From: Nonlabens antarcticus | Lineage (GTDB): Bacteria; Bacteroidota; Bacteroidia; Flavobacteriales; Flavobacteriaceae | Length of the DNA stretch: 64,000 nt | Reading direction: 5' to 3' | Assembly: GCF_015356755.1 (NCBI RefSeq) | Contig: NZ_JADFCO010000063.1 | Coordinates: 305,000 to 368,999 of the forward strand | Part shown: piece after piece, positions 6,106 to 14,736 of the stretch | How positions within the stretch are numbered: the stretch's first letter is position 1 | Layout of the letters: every line of letters begins with the position of its first letter | Translations under genes and position numbers: made by a program | The notes under the pieces: generated by a model | The model's input: the letters and a program-made list of their open reading frames with translations, nothing else | Told to the model about the DNA's origin: nothing | Database searches by the model: none

Positions 6106-7869
6106 CTAAACGTACATGACGATAGGGTTTTCAATGTAAGCTTTAAATGTTTGAAGGAATGCTGCTCCTGTTGCTCCGTCAACGGTGCGGTGGTCACAAG
6201 CAAGAGTAATTTTCATCACATTACCTATCACGATCTGTCCATTCTTTACGACTGGTTTTTCAACAATCGCACCTACCGACATAATAGCCGAGTTAGGTTG
6301 ATTGATAATTGAGGTGAATTCTGTAATACCGAACATTCCCAAGTTAGAAATGGTAAAGGTGCTTCCCTCCATCTCTTTAGGTTGTAATTTCTTATCACGA
6401 GCCTTTCCTGCGAGTTCTTTAACCTTGCTACCTATTTGTTGCATAGTCATCTGGTCTGCAAATGGCAATACTGGAACTAGTAATCCATCATCAACAGCAA
6501 CTGCAACACCTATGTGTATGTGTTTTGCAATTTTAGTAGCAGCATCAGTCCAGGTAGTATTCACTCTAGGATGTTTGCGCAACGCCATTGCAGCTGCCTT
6601 GATTACCATATCGTTAAAACTGATCTTGGTATCTGGAAGTTCATTGATGGCCTTGCGACTTTCAATGGCATTATCCATATCCAGGTCAAGTCCTAAATAA
6701 TAATGTGGTGCCGTGAACTTAGACTGACCCAAACGCTTTGCAATCGTCTTGCGCATTTGTGAATTAGGAACTTCTTCCCAAGTCTCTGTCCCAACAGATT
6801 CAAATGATGATTGTGAGCTTGCAACAGCTGTGCTAGGAGTATAGTTCTCAATATCTTTTTTAGTCACCCGACCATTTTCACCAGATCCTTTTACAGTACC
6901 TAAATCAATTCCTTTATCGGCCGCCATTTTCTTAGCAAGTGGTGATGCAAATATGCGACCTCCTGCGTTTGAAGATTTTGAAGTTGACTCGTTAGAACCT
7001 TCCTTAGATCCACCATCTTCTGGAGCAGATGCTTGTTTTTTGTCAGCATTAGATGCTGATTTTGATTCGGTTTTTGAATCTTGCTCGTTCTTTTTATCTT
7101 CCGTTTTTGACTCCGCTTGTTTAGAGTTGTCGTCCGTGTCTTTTTTAGCTTGCTTCTTTGAAGAACCGCTTTTTACACTAATCCCTGAAATATCTGTTCC
7201 TTTAGGACCTATAATCGCGAGTAAAGAATCGACCGGAACGGTCTCGCCTTCCTGAACGCCTATTTTCAGCAACACTCCCTTATAAAAAGATTCAAACTCC
7301 ATGGTAGCTTTATCGGTCTCGATTTCAGCAAGAATGTCACCTTCAGCAACCTCATCACCTTCTTTCTTCAACCAACTTGCAACCGTACCTTCTTCCATGG
7401 TATCGCTTAAACGTGGCATATTAATAATCTCCACACCTTCAGGCAACTCGCTAGAATCGCTATCCTCATCGTTTTTATCAAAATCTTCTTCAGCAGGTTT
7501 TTTTGAATCAGAATCAGATTCATCCGAGTCGGCTTTTTGGTCATTTTCTGAATCTTCTTCAGAATCTTCTTCCTTTTCGTCCGATTTCTTGCTCTTGCCA
7601 GCACTTTTGATAAGCTCAGAAATGTCTTCACCTTCCTCACCCAGAATAGCTAACAGTTGATCCACGGGAGCCGTTTCACCTTCTTGAATTCCTATGTGGA
7701 GCAACGTTCCATTATAGAAAGACTCAAACTCCATGGTGGCCTTATCGGTTTCGATTTCGGCTATAATGTCACCTTCTTCTACTTTATCTCCTACTTTTTT
7801 CAACCACGTTGCAACAACACCTTCTTCCATAGTGTCGCTCAATCGAGGCATATTGATTACTTCTGCCAT
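6106..7869 (-). CDS. pdhC: Pyruvate dehydrogenase E2, dihydrolipoyl acetyltransferase
   Basis: Core acetyltransferase of the pyruvate dehydrogenase complex, moving acetyl groups from lipoyl arms to CoA. The 587-residue chain has two lipoyl domains (about 1-75 and 148-222), each with the lipoyl-lysine motif ETDKATMEFES, a peripheral-subunit-binding domain (about 307-345, ASPLAKKMAADKGI..GSGENGRVTKKDIE), and a catalytic domain ending with DHRTVDG near residue 560. The linkers are unlike the Ala-Pro linkers of enterobacteria: the first is almost all Asp, Glu, Ser and Lys, the second Ser, Lys and Gln rich. The gene begins 3 bases after pdhA, so the two form one operon. E1-beta is not adjacent. 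Confidence 0.96.
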   Translation of the reverse strand: MAEVINMPRLSDTMEEGVVATWLKKVGDKVEEGDIIAEIETDKATMEFESFYNGTLLHIGIQEGETAPVDQLLAILGEEGEDISELIKSAGKSKKSDEKEEDSEEDSENDQKADSDESDSDSKKPAEEDFDKNDEDSDSSELPEGVEIINMPRLSDTMEEGTVASWLKKEGDEVAEGDILAEIETDKATMEFESFYKGVLLKIGVQEGETVPVDSLLAIIGPKGTDISGISVKSGSSKKQAKKDTDDNSKQAESKTEDKKNEQDSKTESKSASNADKKQASAPEDGGSKEGSNESTSKSSNAGGRIFASPLAKKMAADKGIDLGTVKGSGENGRVTKKDIENYTPSTAVASSQSSFESVGTETWEEVPNSQMRKTIAKRLGQSKFTAPHYYLGLDLDMDNAIESRKAINELPDTKISFNDMVIKAAAMALRKHPRVNTTWTDAATKIAKHIHIGVAVAVDDGLLVPVLPFADQMTMQQIGSKVKELAGKARDKKLQPKEMEGSTFTISNLGMFGITEFTSIINQPNSAIMSVGAIVEKPVVKNGQIVIGNVMKITLACDHRTVDGATGAAFLQTFKAYIENPIVMYV

Positions 7870-7872
7870 GGG

Positions 7873-8871
7873 TTATAATTTTGAAGGTAAAAATGGATAA
7901 TCTTCCTGCTCATAAACTACATCATACATCAGGCTCTTCTCTGGATATGGGGATTCTTCAGCAAATTTCTCACATTCGGCAACGCGCTCTTTCACGCGTT
8001 TACCTATCTTTTTAATCTCTTCTTCCGTAACGCCTTCATCATCTAACAAACGTTGCTTCACTTGGGTGATAGGATCTACCTTTTGGTATTCTGCTACCTC
8101 ATCCTTCGTACGGTATTTTTGAGCATCACTCATAGAATGTCCTCTATAACGGTAGGTTTTCAATTCAAGAAATGTAGGGCCTCCACCAGATCGTGCTCTT
8201 TCAATGGCTTCTGACATCGCCTCCGCAACTTTTTCTGGATCCATGGCGTCAACTGGTCCACAAGGCATTTCATAACCTAATCCTAGTTTCCAAATGTCTG
8301 TGTGATTTGCAGTTCTGGCAACGCTTGTTCCCATAGCATAACCATTATTTTCTACACAAAAAACGACGGGAAGATTCCACAACATCGCAAGGTTAAAAGT
8401 CTCATGTAACGATCCCTGACGTGCAGCTCCATCACCAAAAAACGTAAGTGTTACCGCATCGCGATCGTGAAATTTATCACCAAAAGCAATTCCTGCTCCT
8501 AGCGGGATTTGCCCACCAACGATACCGTGACCACCGAAGAACTTCTTTTCTTTAGAAAATATATGCATGGAACCACCTAGACCGTGTGAGGTTCCAGTTT
8601 CTTTTCCATACAATTCTGCCATAACACGTTTAGGATCCACACCCATTCCTATAGGCTGTACGTGGTTGCGATATGCAGTTATCATGTTATCCTTCCCTAG
8701 TTCCATAGCGTGCAATGCACCAGCAAGGATGGCTTCCTGACCGTTGTAAAGGTGTAAGAACCCGCGTACTTTTTGCTGGATATATACTTGCGCTAGCTTG
8801 TCCTCAAACTTTCTCCAGAAGAGCATCTCCTCGTACCAGTTTAATAGAACTTCTTTAGTTACTTTTTTCAT
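7873..8871 (-). CDS. pdhA: Pyruvate dehydrogenase E1 component, alpha subunit
   Basis: Thiamine-diphosphate subunit that decarboxylates pyruvate. The 332 residues show the family features: MITAYRNH, GGSMH, the ThDP/Mg motif GDGAARQG...CVENNGYAMGT, and the phosphorylation-loop-like YRYRGHSMSDAQKYR. It leads the pdhA-pdhC operon. A TATTTTTG box at 8961-8968 gives a leader of about 85 bases that contains a 20-base perfect palindrome; this could form a hairpin in the message. The E1-beta gene needed for an active heterotetramer must lie elsewhere. Confidence 0.96.
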   Translation of the reverse strand: MKKVTKEVLLNWYEEMLFWRKFEDKLAQVYIQQKVRGFLHLYNGQEAILAGALHAMELGKDNMITAYRNHVQPIGMGVDPKRVMAELYGKETGTSHGLGGSMHIFSKEKKFFGGHGIVGGQIPLGAGIAFGDKFHDRDAVTLTFFGDGAARQGSLHETFNLAMLWNLPVVFCVENNGYAMGTSVARTANHTDIWKLGLGYEMPCGPVDAMDPEKVAEAMSEAIERARSGGGPTFLELKTYRYRGHSMSDAQKYRTKDEVAEYQKVDPITQVKQRLLDDEGVTEEEIKKIGKRVKERVAECEKFAEESPYPEKSLMYDVVYEQEDYPFLPSKL

Positions 8872-8890
8872 GTAATGGTGTTAATTTTAT

Positions 8891-8910
8891 TTCGCTTTCG
8901 CGAAAGCGAA
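8891..8910. repeat. Dispersed palindrome copy, 20-base version in pdhA leader
   Basis: TTCGCTTTCGCGAAAGCGAA, perfect over 20 bases, 20 bases upstream of the pdhA ATG and downstream of its likely promoter. Confidence 0.97.
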
Positions 8911-8960
8911 CTCATAACAGATACATCAACTATCATGGTCACATATTCTCAAACGTGAAA

Positions 8961-8968
8961 CAAAAATA
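8961..8968 (-). promoter_or_regulatory. -7 box TATTTTTG for pdhA
   Basis: Minus-strand TAnnTTTG match in the gap between cdd and pdhA. A -33 element is not clear. Confidence 0.55.
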
Positions 8969-9021
8969 GACGAAAAAAGGATACCGAAAAACCAATTATA
9001 GGGTTAAATCCGCGTGATTGC

Positions 9022-9504
9022 TTAAAGGTAATTTCTATCAAAAATAAGCGGCAGTAAGTCACCCAAGGATTTTGAGCGCGCGACTTTTCCAGAAGTACCC
9101 ATAAACAAAAGCTCGATAGGACTGGACTGTCTGGATTCATACTCTGCAATAGATTGACGGCAGGCGCCACACGGCGGTACTGGTTCCTCAAAATCTCCTT
9201 CAACTGGGCCTGCAGTGATCGCCATTTTAACAACGGACACCCCTGGATAATTTGCCCCAGCAGCAAATATTGCTACACGCTCTGCACATAATCCTGATGG
9301 ATAGGCGGCATTTTCCTGATTATTCCCGTGAATTATGGTGCCATTTTCTAGTAAAAGGGCACAACCTACTAGGAAGTTTGAATAAGGAGCATAAGCATTT
9401 GAGCGTGCCTTTATAGCTGCTTGCATTAACTGCTGATCTGCTGTTTCCAGCTCTTCTTGGTTATCAAAAACATCGATAACCGTATTTATGTTTAATTGCT
9501 TGAT
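9022..9504 (-). CDS. cdd: Cytidine deaminase, start codon unclear
   Basis: Zinc enzyme deaminating cytidine and deoxycytidine in pyrimidine salvage. The core has NAYAPYSNFLVGCALL, the zinc motif CAERVAI and PCGACRQ, as in tetrameric deaminases with three Cys ligands. The first ATG in frame is at 9426, which would begin at MQAAIKARSNAYAPYS and lose the N-terminal helix seen in relatives. The frame stays open and family-like further upstream (KQLNINTVIDVFDNQEELETADQQL) back to the porV stop, but contains no ATG, GTG or TTG. ATC at 9504-9502, exactly where relatives have ATG before Lys, is the best candidate; coordinates given use it. Alternative: start at 9426, 134 residues. Probably translated by coupling to porV. 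Confidence 0.75.
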   Translation of the reverse strand: MKQLNINTVIDVFDNQEELETADQQLMQAAIKARSNAYAPYSNFLVGCALLLENGTIIHGNNQENAAYPSGLCAERVAIFAAGANYPGVSVVKMAITAGPVEGDFEEPVPPCGACRQSIAEYESRQSSPIELLFMGTSGKVARSKSLGDLLPLIFDRNYL

Positions 9505-9507
9505 AAA

Positions 9508-10680
9508 TTAGTATTCTAAATATTCTTCTCCAAAATTGAAGGTCAAACCAAATCGCAATGTTCCTTCCAGCGGTGATTGCACGCGACTTGTAGAGAACAG
9601 ATAAGACAAATCTACGTTGATTTCTGAAAATTTGAAACCTGCTCCCAGTGATAGAAACTTACGCCCACCTTTTTCATCTGCTTCATTGAAATATCCAGTT
9701 CTAAGCGCAAAGCTATCATCATAGGTATATTCTGCTCCCAGTGCCCAGGTAACCTCTTTTAATTCTTCAGAAGCGCCTCCTGGAGCATCACCGAAAGATT
9801 GAAAAATACCAGAGAAAAAGCTCACATCATCATCCTGACCTTCCAGTATCTCGCGACGGTCACCATCCCCATCAGTATCTTGTAAATCACGCACGGGCGG
9901 TGTAGGAACTAGTAACTTATTAAACTCTGCAGTGATTCCTATCTTACTGAACCCATCATTTAAATTCAAGTCTATTCCACCACCTATTCCTAGATTTGTG
10001 GGCTGGAAGTTCTCACGACCACCTAAATCATAAGAAAATTTAGGGCCTATGTTGGCAATATTAAAACCTCCACGGTAACGACCATACATATCTCCAATCG
10101 GCACTTCCTCGCTTTGATAATATCCTGATATACCTACACTAAATGTATTTGCAGCACTAGCATCTGCACTCTGGGATTGAATTCTTAAATCGCTGCGCAA
10201 GAACCTACCGGTAACAGCCATGGAAAATTGTTCGGAAAGTTTTAGAGAGTAGGATCCATCAAATACGAATTCATTGGGGTTTTCTTCAAACCCGTTTTCT
10301 CCATCTTCCGTAATAAAAATGGTTCCTAAACCAAAATACCTCAAGCTAGCTGCAAAAGCACTTTGCTCATTGATGCGGTTTGCATAAACTAATTGACCTA
10401 TTCCTATATCGTTGACTAACTGTCCCAAATATGGCGTGTAAGCTATACCCAAAGCTTGCTCGCGTTGCATGAAAGAGTATTTTGCCGGATTCCATTGTTG
10501 ACTCCAGGCATCTGGACTGGTGGCTACTCCCATGTCTGCCATTCCAGCAGAACGAGGATCCCCAGCGATTCTCAAAAAGGGAAGCCCTGTTTGTATCAAC
10601 CTGGAATCTTGCGCAACGGCAGGAACCATAGCGATAAGAAAAAGAATAAAAGTTAGGGATTGTAATAAAACTCTCTTCAT
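9508..10680 (-). CDS. porV: Type IX secretion outer-membrane shuttle protein PorV
   Basis: PorV (LptO) is a 14-stranded outer-membrane barrel that carries folded type IX substrates from the translocon to the sortase PorU. The 390-residue protein has a signal peptide ending AVAQ and the family opening RIAGDPRSAGMADMGVATSPDAWSQQWNPAK after it, followed by alternating barrel strands and a C-terminal aromatic-containing end. It lies 44 bases downstream of porU on the same strand, the arrangement known from gliding flavobacteria, with gldJ divergent on the other side. The stop codon at 9508 is directly followed in frame by the cytidine deaminase reading frame. Confidence 0.95.
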   Translation of the reverse strand: MKRVLLQSLTFILFLIAMVPAVAQDSRLIQTGLPFLRIAGDPRSAGMADMGVATSPDAWSQQWNPAKYSFMQREQALGIAYTPYLGQLVNDIGIGQLVYANRINEQSAFAASLRYFGLGTIFITEDGENGFEENPNEFVFDGSYSLKLSEQFSMAVTGRFLRSDLRIQSQSADASAANTFSVGISGYYQSEEVPIGDMYGRYRGGFNIANIGPKFSYDLGGRENFQPTNLGIGGGIDLNLNDGFSKIGITAEFNKLLVPTPPVRDLQDTDGDGDRREILEGQDDDVSFFSGIFQSFGDAPGGASEELKEVTWALGAEYTYDDSFALRTGYFNEADEKGGRKFLSLGAGFKFSEINVDLSYLFSTSRVQSPLEGTLRFGLTFNFGEEYLEY

Positions 10681-10724
10681 GAAATTGTTTTAATGGTGGC
10701 CAAATATATAGCAATCAAAAAGGA

Positions 10725-13700
10725 TTACAGGATGACCAGTTTTTCGATTTTACTAGCTACCTCATTAGCTAACGTGCTTTTGACCGTAATCTTATAAATA
10801 TAAACTCCTTTTCCTAATCTTTGACCAAAATCATCCACGCCATCCCAGGTAATCTCTCTTGAGGTAAAACCAGTGGTGGTTATGGTCCGGTTGGTCGTCC
10901 ATACTACTTTTCCTGTCACGGTCATCACTTGAACTTGCACTTGTAAAGGCTCAAAAGGTCTGTTGTGGTTGAACCAGAACTCTGTATAAGTTGAAAATGG
11001 ATTGGGATAATTGAGAACTCGAGTCAATTCAATCCCATCACCCGCGGCAACTACAAACTGGATTTCTTGAGTAGAACTATTGTTATAGGTATCCCAGGAT
11101 TTTACCGTCAACGTGTGCAGTCCAGGCGCGATATCACGCAGTGGAAAATATACTTTCCCTTTTGTAAAGTCATCCACATCTGCCTCATAATAATCGTTGA
11201 GAATAAATGGGTTTGTTTCATCACCGTCAATAATTCCTATTATATCATGACCTATTCCACTTGCAGTATTAATACCGCTCATATCATTCAAAAATGCCAG
11301 GATAAACGGATTTGAATCGGTTATACCGCCAGATACAAAATTGCGGTCATTCAAAAAGAGCTCTATTTCTGGACCTATATCATCTGCAGGAGCATCCCGA
11401 TTGATCCCACCGATTTTAATATCTTGAGAAAAACCATTTTGATCTTCTTTAGCATTGATACGTTTTGCATAAAAGGAAACTCTTCCAGCGCCTACAGGTA
11501 TTTGAGTGTCACGAGGCATAACAAATGAAACGGTAAAGCGTCCATTCTCCACTGTGGCTTGTCCTCTAAATAAGACCTCCCCTTGCTGTTTAAAGTTGAG
11601 TATGGAACCATTGTCATCATTACGCAGCGTTTGTCGTTCCAGCTCTTTGTCAAAAACGGTAATGGAAATTTCACCATTGTAATCAGAGATTAAATTCCCA
11701 GAAATAGTTTGTACCTCTCCCGCAAGACTGACTTTATCCAGCGCTCGCAATGGCGGGTTGTTAACATTAACCGCTTGTTCATTTACTTGAGTCAAGACAA
11801 CCTTTTTTGATGGGAAAGCAAGCTTCAACGCTGGATCTCCTATAAATGCAATCACCCTGCGTGTGCCAGTTGAAGCTAGTGAGGGATCAGTTTTGGCGAG
11901 CCTCAACGCCTCTGCCATCGATACAGGCTCTACGTTATCAAAACCGAAAAGATATTGATCCAGCGTGTTGTTAAACGTAACGCCTACACTCACAAAAATC
12001 AATCGATTTGTAGCCACTAAACCTATCGCACCCCCTTGTGGGTTCAAATAAGTTAATTCTCCACCACTAATGCGCTGCGGGTTATCATACTTGGTAAACT
12101 CACAGGTAACCACTATAAATAAAGGCAAGGTATCTGGATTGCGCAGGTTTTCTACCAGTGACTTTGTGACTACAATTTCCTGTGCCAGAACATCTTCATT
12201 CCCATGTCCAAAGTAATTAATCACCAGCGACCCTTGTTCAAAAGCATTTTTAATGTCCTCCACTGCTTCTGGGTAGCGCTCGCCGCCAGCCGTATTGGTT
12301 TGATTATAGCTATCTAACAATATTTTCCGCACGTTGTAATCGGGACGTTTATTAAAAATCTCATCCCCTAAATCGTTGACGCTTTTTTGAAGAATATCAT
12401 CAGTGGGAATATCTACATCATCACCAATTAACGTGATATTATTTCTCCATTTGTCAAAAGCAGATGCTGCTGTATAGCTTTCAATTTTATCTACCATTTC
12501 CATGGCTTCTCGTTGCGTGCTAACGATCATGCGACCTACCGCTATATCCATTAAATTGTTAGTCGCCACATCTCCTTCTTCAGGATCCATATATGTGAAA
12601 AAATCATCAGTGACATAGGAGCTAGTTAGCGAAGTACTATTAGCTGATAGGAACGATGGCAAAATATTATCCTTGACCGGGATCCTATCCTTGTAATCAT
12701 AACTTGTATCACCGAAAAGGTTTAGGTACTTAACCCGACTCGATGGGTCTGAGGCATTATCATAAACATACTTCACAAAATTACGGATCGCGCTTATGTC
12801 TTGTTTCCCCTCAGAAAACTCGGTATAGATTTGTTGGACATCGACCACCTTAACATTGAGATTGCTTTCTCTAACGTGGTAATTTGCGAGCCGTTGTGCT
12901 TGACTTTGTAAAAATGAAGGGGCGATGATCAGGTAGTCAATATCTTTAAAACTTCCTGTCCGATCGTTAAAAATGGTTCCTTTTAAGTTTTGGTTAGCGA
13001 CTCTCGAATTAGAAACTGTAGATGGTGTGTAATAATCAGATGGATCGACTGCCACAAACTTACGTTCTATACCCAAGGCACTATTGAATCTAAAATCTGC
13101 CGTGTCGTCTGTATTTTCAATCTTACTAACATTAAATCGGTCAGTAACCTCCCAGATTTCCTGGATTCCGGCAGCATTGCTTATTTGATATTGACCTATT
13201 CCAGATGCGCTTACCGCTTCTGGAACCGTAAAAGTAAACTGCTCATTGATTCCTGCTAAAGACTCAAAAGCATCAATGCTTATATAGTCGAGAAACCCTT
13301 GTGCCCCAGGGTTACCACGATTATCATAAGTTACCGTTACTCTAGCTGTATTTCCAGAAAGGGTAACAGTATTGTTGACCAACCGTCCACGTCTAGCGAT
13401 TGATGTATTATCATTAGCTAGTCCTGCAAAATTGGTGGTCCCAAGCGCTTGACCATTCATTGAGAATGTCATGGAGCTGGCAACATCACTAATAACTGCA
13501 GTAGGAATCCGTACCGTTGCGGGTCTAGAAGCAATAGGGTTTTTAAACTCAAAATCAAAAGATTGCTCTGGCTCTAGCGTGAAACGTTCCCCATACCAGA
13601 TGCGACCTATCAAACCTATATTGCGTTGATCCAGTTCGTGATGTTTTGTGGTTTGATAATAGTTATAAGTAGCTGTAGGATTGCCAGCAGGGGTTATTTG

Positions 13701-14543
13701 AGGCAATATGCGCTTTCCGGGCGCTCCACTTACATTGATATAATAAAAAGATTCGTCTGTGTAAGGATTGATAAAACTGTCATTTTCCGCGACGTATTCT
13801 GAATCTGTCGCCACACCATAAAAAATAATCTCATCACCATTGTCAAAACTCCCATCATCTGCACCAGTTACCGTTATAGAGACTTCCGCGGGATCATAAA
13901 ATTCATTCTGACTGTTAATTAATGGCAAGGAAGTGCCGCCTTGTCCGTAAATTTTAATGGCTCTAGGATCTATTGCGTTAACGTTAATCCCCATATCATT
14001 TAAAAGACCACGAGTTATGCGCTGGGCACCAGTTTTAGTGACTTTAAATTTATACCAGTCTCCACTTGCAAGTAACGAGTTGCTATAATTTGTACTCTTT
14101 GCCACTACCTCCATAGGCGCCATACTATAGGTAACATTCATGGACATTACCTTACGATACTGATTACCTTCCTTATATATAGCGTTAAATTGTAATTGAA
14201 TATAATTTCGCTTTCGCGAAAGCGCATTACTCATCGTCATTTCCACACCATTAGGAATAGATGATTTATCCAAATCCCCTAAATCTGCTGAAGAGATTAC
14301 AACGGTGTTCAAGTTGGTAAAACGCGCCGATAATGGATCAATTTTACCATTCGTCGATAAAGTTGTTGAAAAAATAATTCTTCCCTCATCAAACCCAAAA
14401 CCCGGTGAGAAGGAAGGCAACTGCATGCTATTTCCCCCTAAAGAGTAAGGTTGAGTAGCTGTCCACTCCAGCTTAATGTTTTCAGATTGAGCGCCTGCGG
14501 AAGCCCATAAAATAAGGAAAAAGAAAAGTAGGTATTGCCTCAT
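10725..14543 (-). CDS. porU: Type IX secretion sortase PorU (C25 peptidase)
   Basis: PorU removes C-terminal sorting domains from type IX substrates at the cell surface and links some to lipid. At 1272 residues it is close to flavobacterial homologues. A signal peptide precedes a long beta-rich N-terminal part. The gingipain-like C25 domain holds the catalytic His in NYFGHGNEDV and Cys in VVTCEFTKYDNP. A FlgD-like Ig segment forms the end (NYPNPFSTYTEF, then DDFGQRLGKGVYIYKI). A full palindrome copy encodes LSRKR at about residues 108-112. It is transcribed ahead of porV and divergently from gldJ across a 193-base gap. Confidence 0.95.
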   Translation of the reverse strand: MRQYLLFFFLILWASAGAQSENIKLEWTATQPYSLGGNSMQLPSFSPGFGFDEGRIIFSTTLSTNGKIDPLSARFTNLNTVVISSADLGDLDKSSIPNGVEMTMSNALSRKRNYIQLQFNAIYKEGNQYRKVMSMNVTYSMAPMEVVAKSTNYSNSLLASGDWYKFKVTKTGAQRITRGLLNDMGINVNAIDPRAIKIYGQGGTSLPLINSQNEFYDPAEVSITVTGADDGSFDNGDEIIFYGVATDSEYVAENDSFINPYTDESFYYINVSGAPGKRILPQITPAGNPTATYNYYQTTKHHELDQRNIGLIGRIWYGERFTLEPEQSFDFEFKNPIASRPATVRIPTAVISDVASSMTFSMNGQALGTTNFAGLANDNTSIARRGRLVNNTVTLSGNTARVTVTYDNRGNPGAQGFLDYISIDAFESLAGINEQFTFTVPEAVSASGIGQYQISNAAGIQEIWEVTDRFNVSKIENTDDTADFRFNSALGIERKFVAVDPSDYYTPSTVSNSRVANQNLKGTIFNDRTGSFKDIDYLIIAPSFLQSQAQRLANYHVRESNLNVKVVDVQQIYTEFSEGKQDISAIRNFVKYVYDNASDPSSRVKYLNLFGDTSYDYKDRIPVKDNILPSFLSANSTSLTSSYVTDDFFTYMDPEEGDVATNNLMDIAVGRMIVSTQREAMEMVDKIESYTAASAFDKWRNNITLIGDDVDIPTDDILQKSVNDLGDEIFNKRPDYNVRKILLDSYNQTNTAGGERYPEAVEDIKNAFEQGSLVINYFGHGNEDVLAQEIVVTKSLVENLRNPDTLPLFIVVTCEFTKYDNPQRISGGELTYLNPQGGAIGLVATNRLIFVSVGVTFNNTLDQYLFGFDNVEPVSMAEALRLAKTDPSLASTGTRRVIAFIGDPALKLAFPSKKVVLTQVNEQAVNVNNPPLRALDKVSLAGEVQTISGNLISDYNGEISITVFDKELERQTLRNDDNGSILNFKQQGEVLFRGQATVENGRFTVSFVMPRDTQIPVGAGRVSFYAKRINAKEDQNGFSQDIKIGGINRDAPADDIGPEIELFLNDRNFVSGGITDSNPFILAFLNDMSGINTASGIGHDIIGIIDGDETNPFILNDYYEADVDDFTKGKVYFPLRDIAPGLHTLTVKSWDTYNNSSTQEIQFVVAAGDGIELTRVLNYPNPFSTYTEFWFNHNRPFEPLQVQVQVMTVTGKVVWTTNRTITTTGFTSREITWDGVDDFGQRLGKGVYIYKITVKSTLANEVASKIEKLVIL
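14209..14224. repeat. Dispersed palindrome copy (in porU)
   Basis: CGCTTTCGCGAAAGCG encoding LSRKR in the N-terminal part of PorU. Confidence 0.97.
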
Positions 14544-14736
14544 TAAAGACTTAACGTATTGATTGATTAGTTAGTATAACATCTAATTTGAATAAAAATA
14601 GATCAATTGCAAAATAAACAAGATATGCTTACGTTTTAGTTTTTTTAACGGCAGTTCCTCTTAATAACAGTGCGAAGATGTTTTGTAAAGAGCGAAGTTA
14701 TTATATTGCACCACCATTTTCAAATCAATACAGTAA

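Noticed and set aside
7407..7660. Open frames in other phases over the E2 linker
   Set aside because: Low-complexity acidic-linker DNA is free of stops in several frames; the E2 reading is certain.
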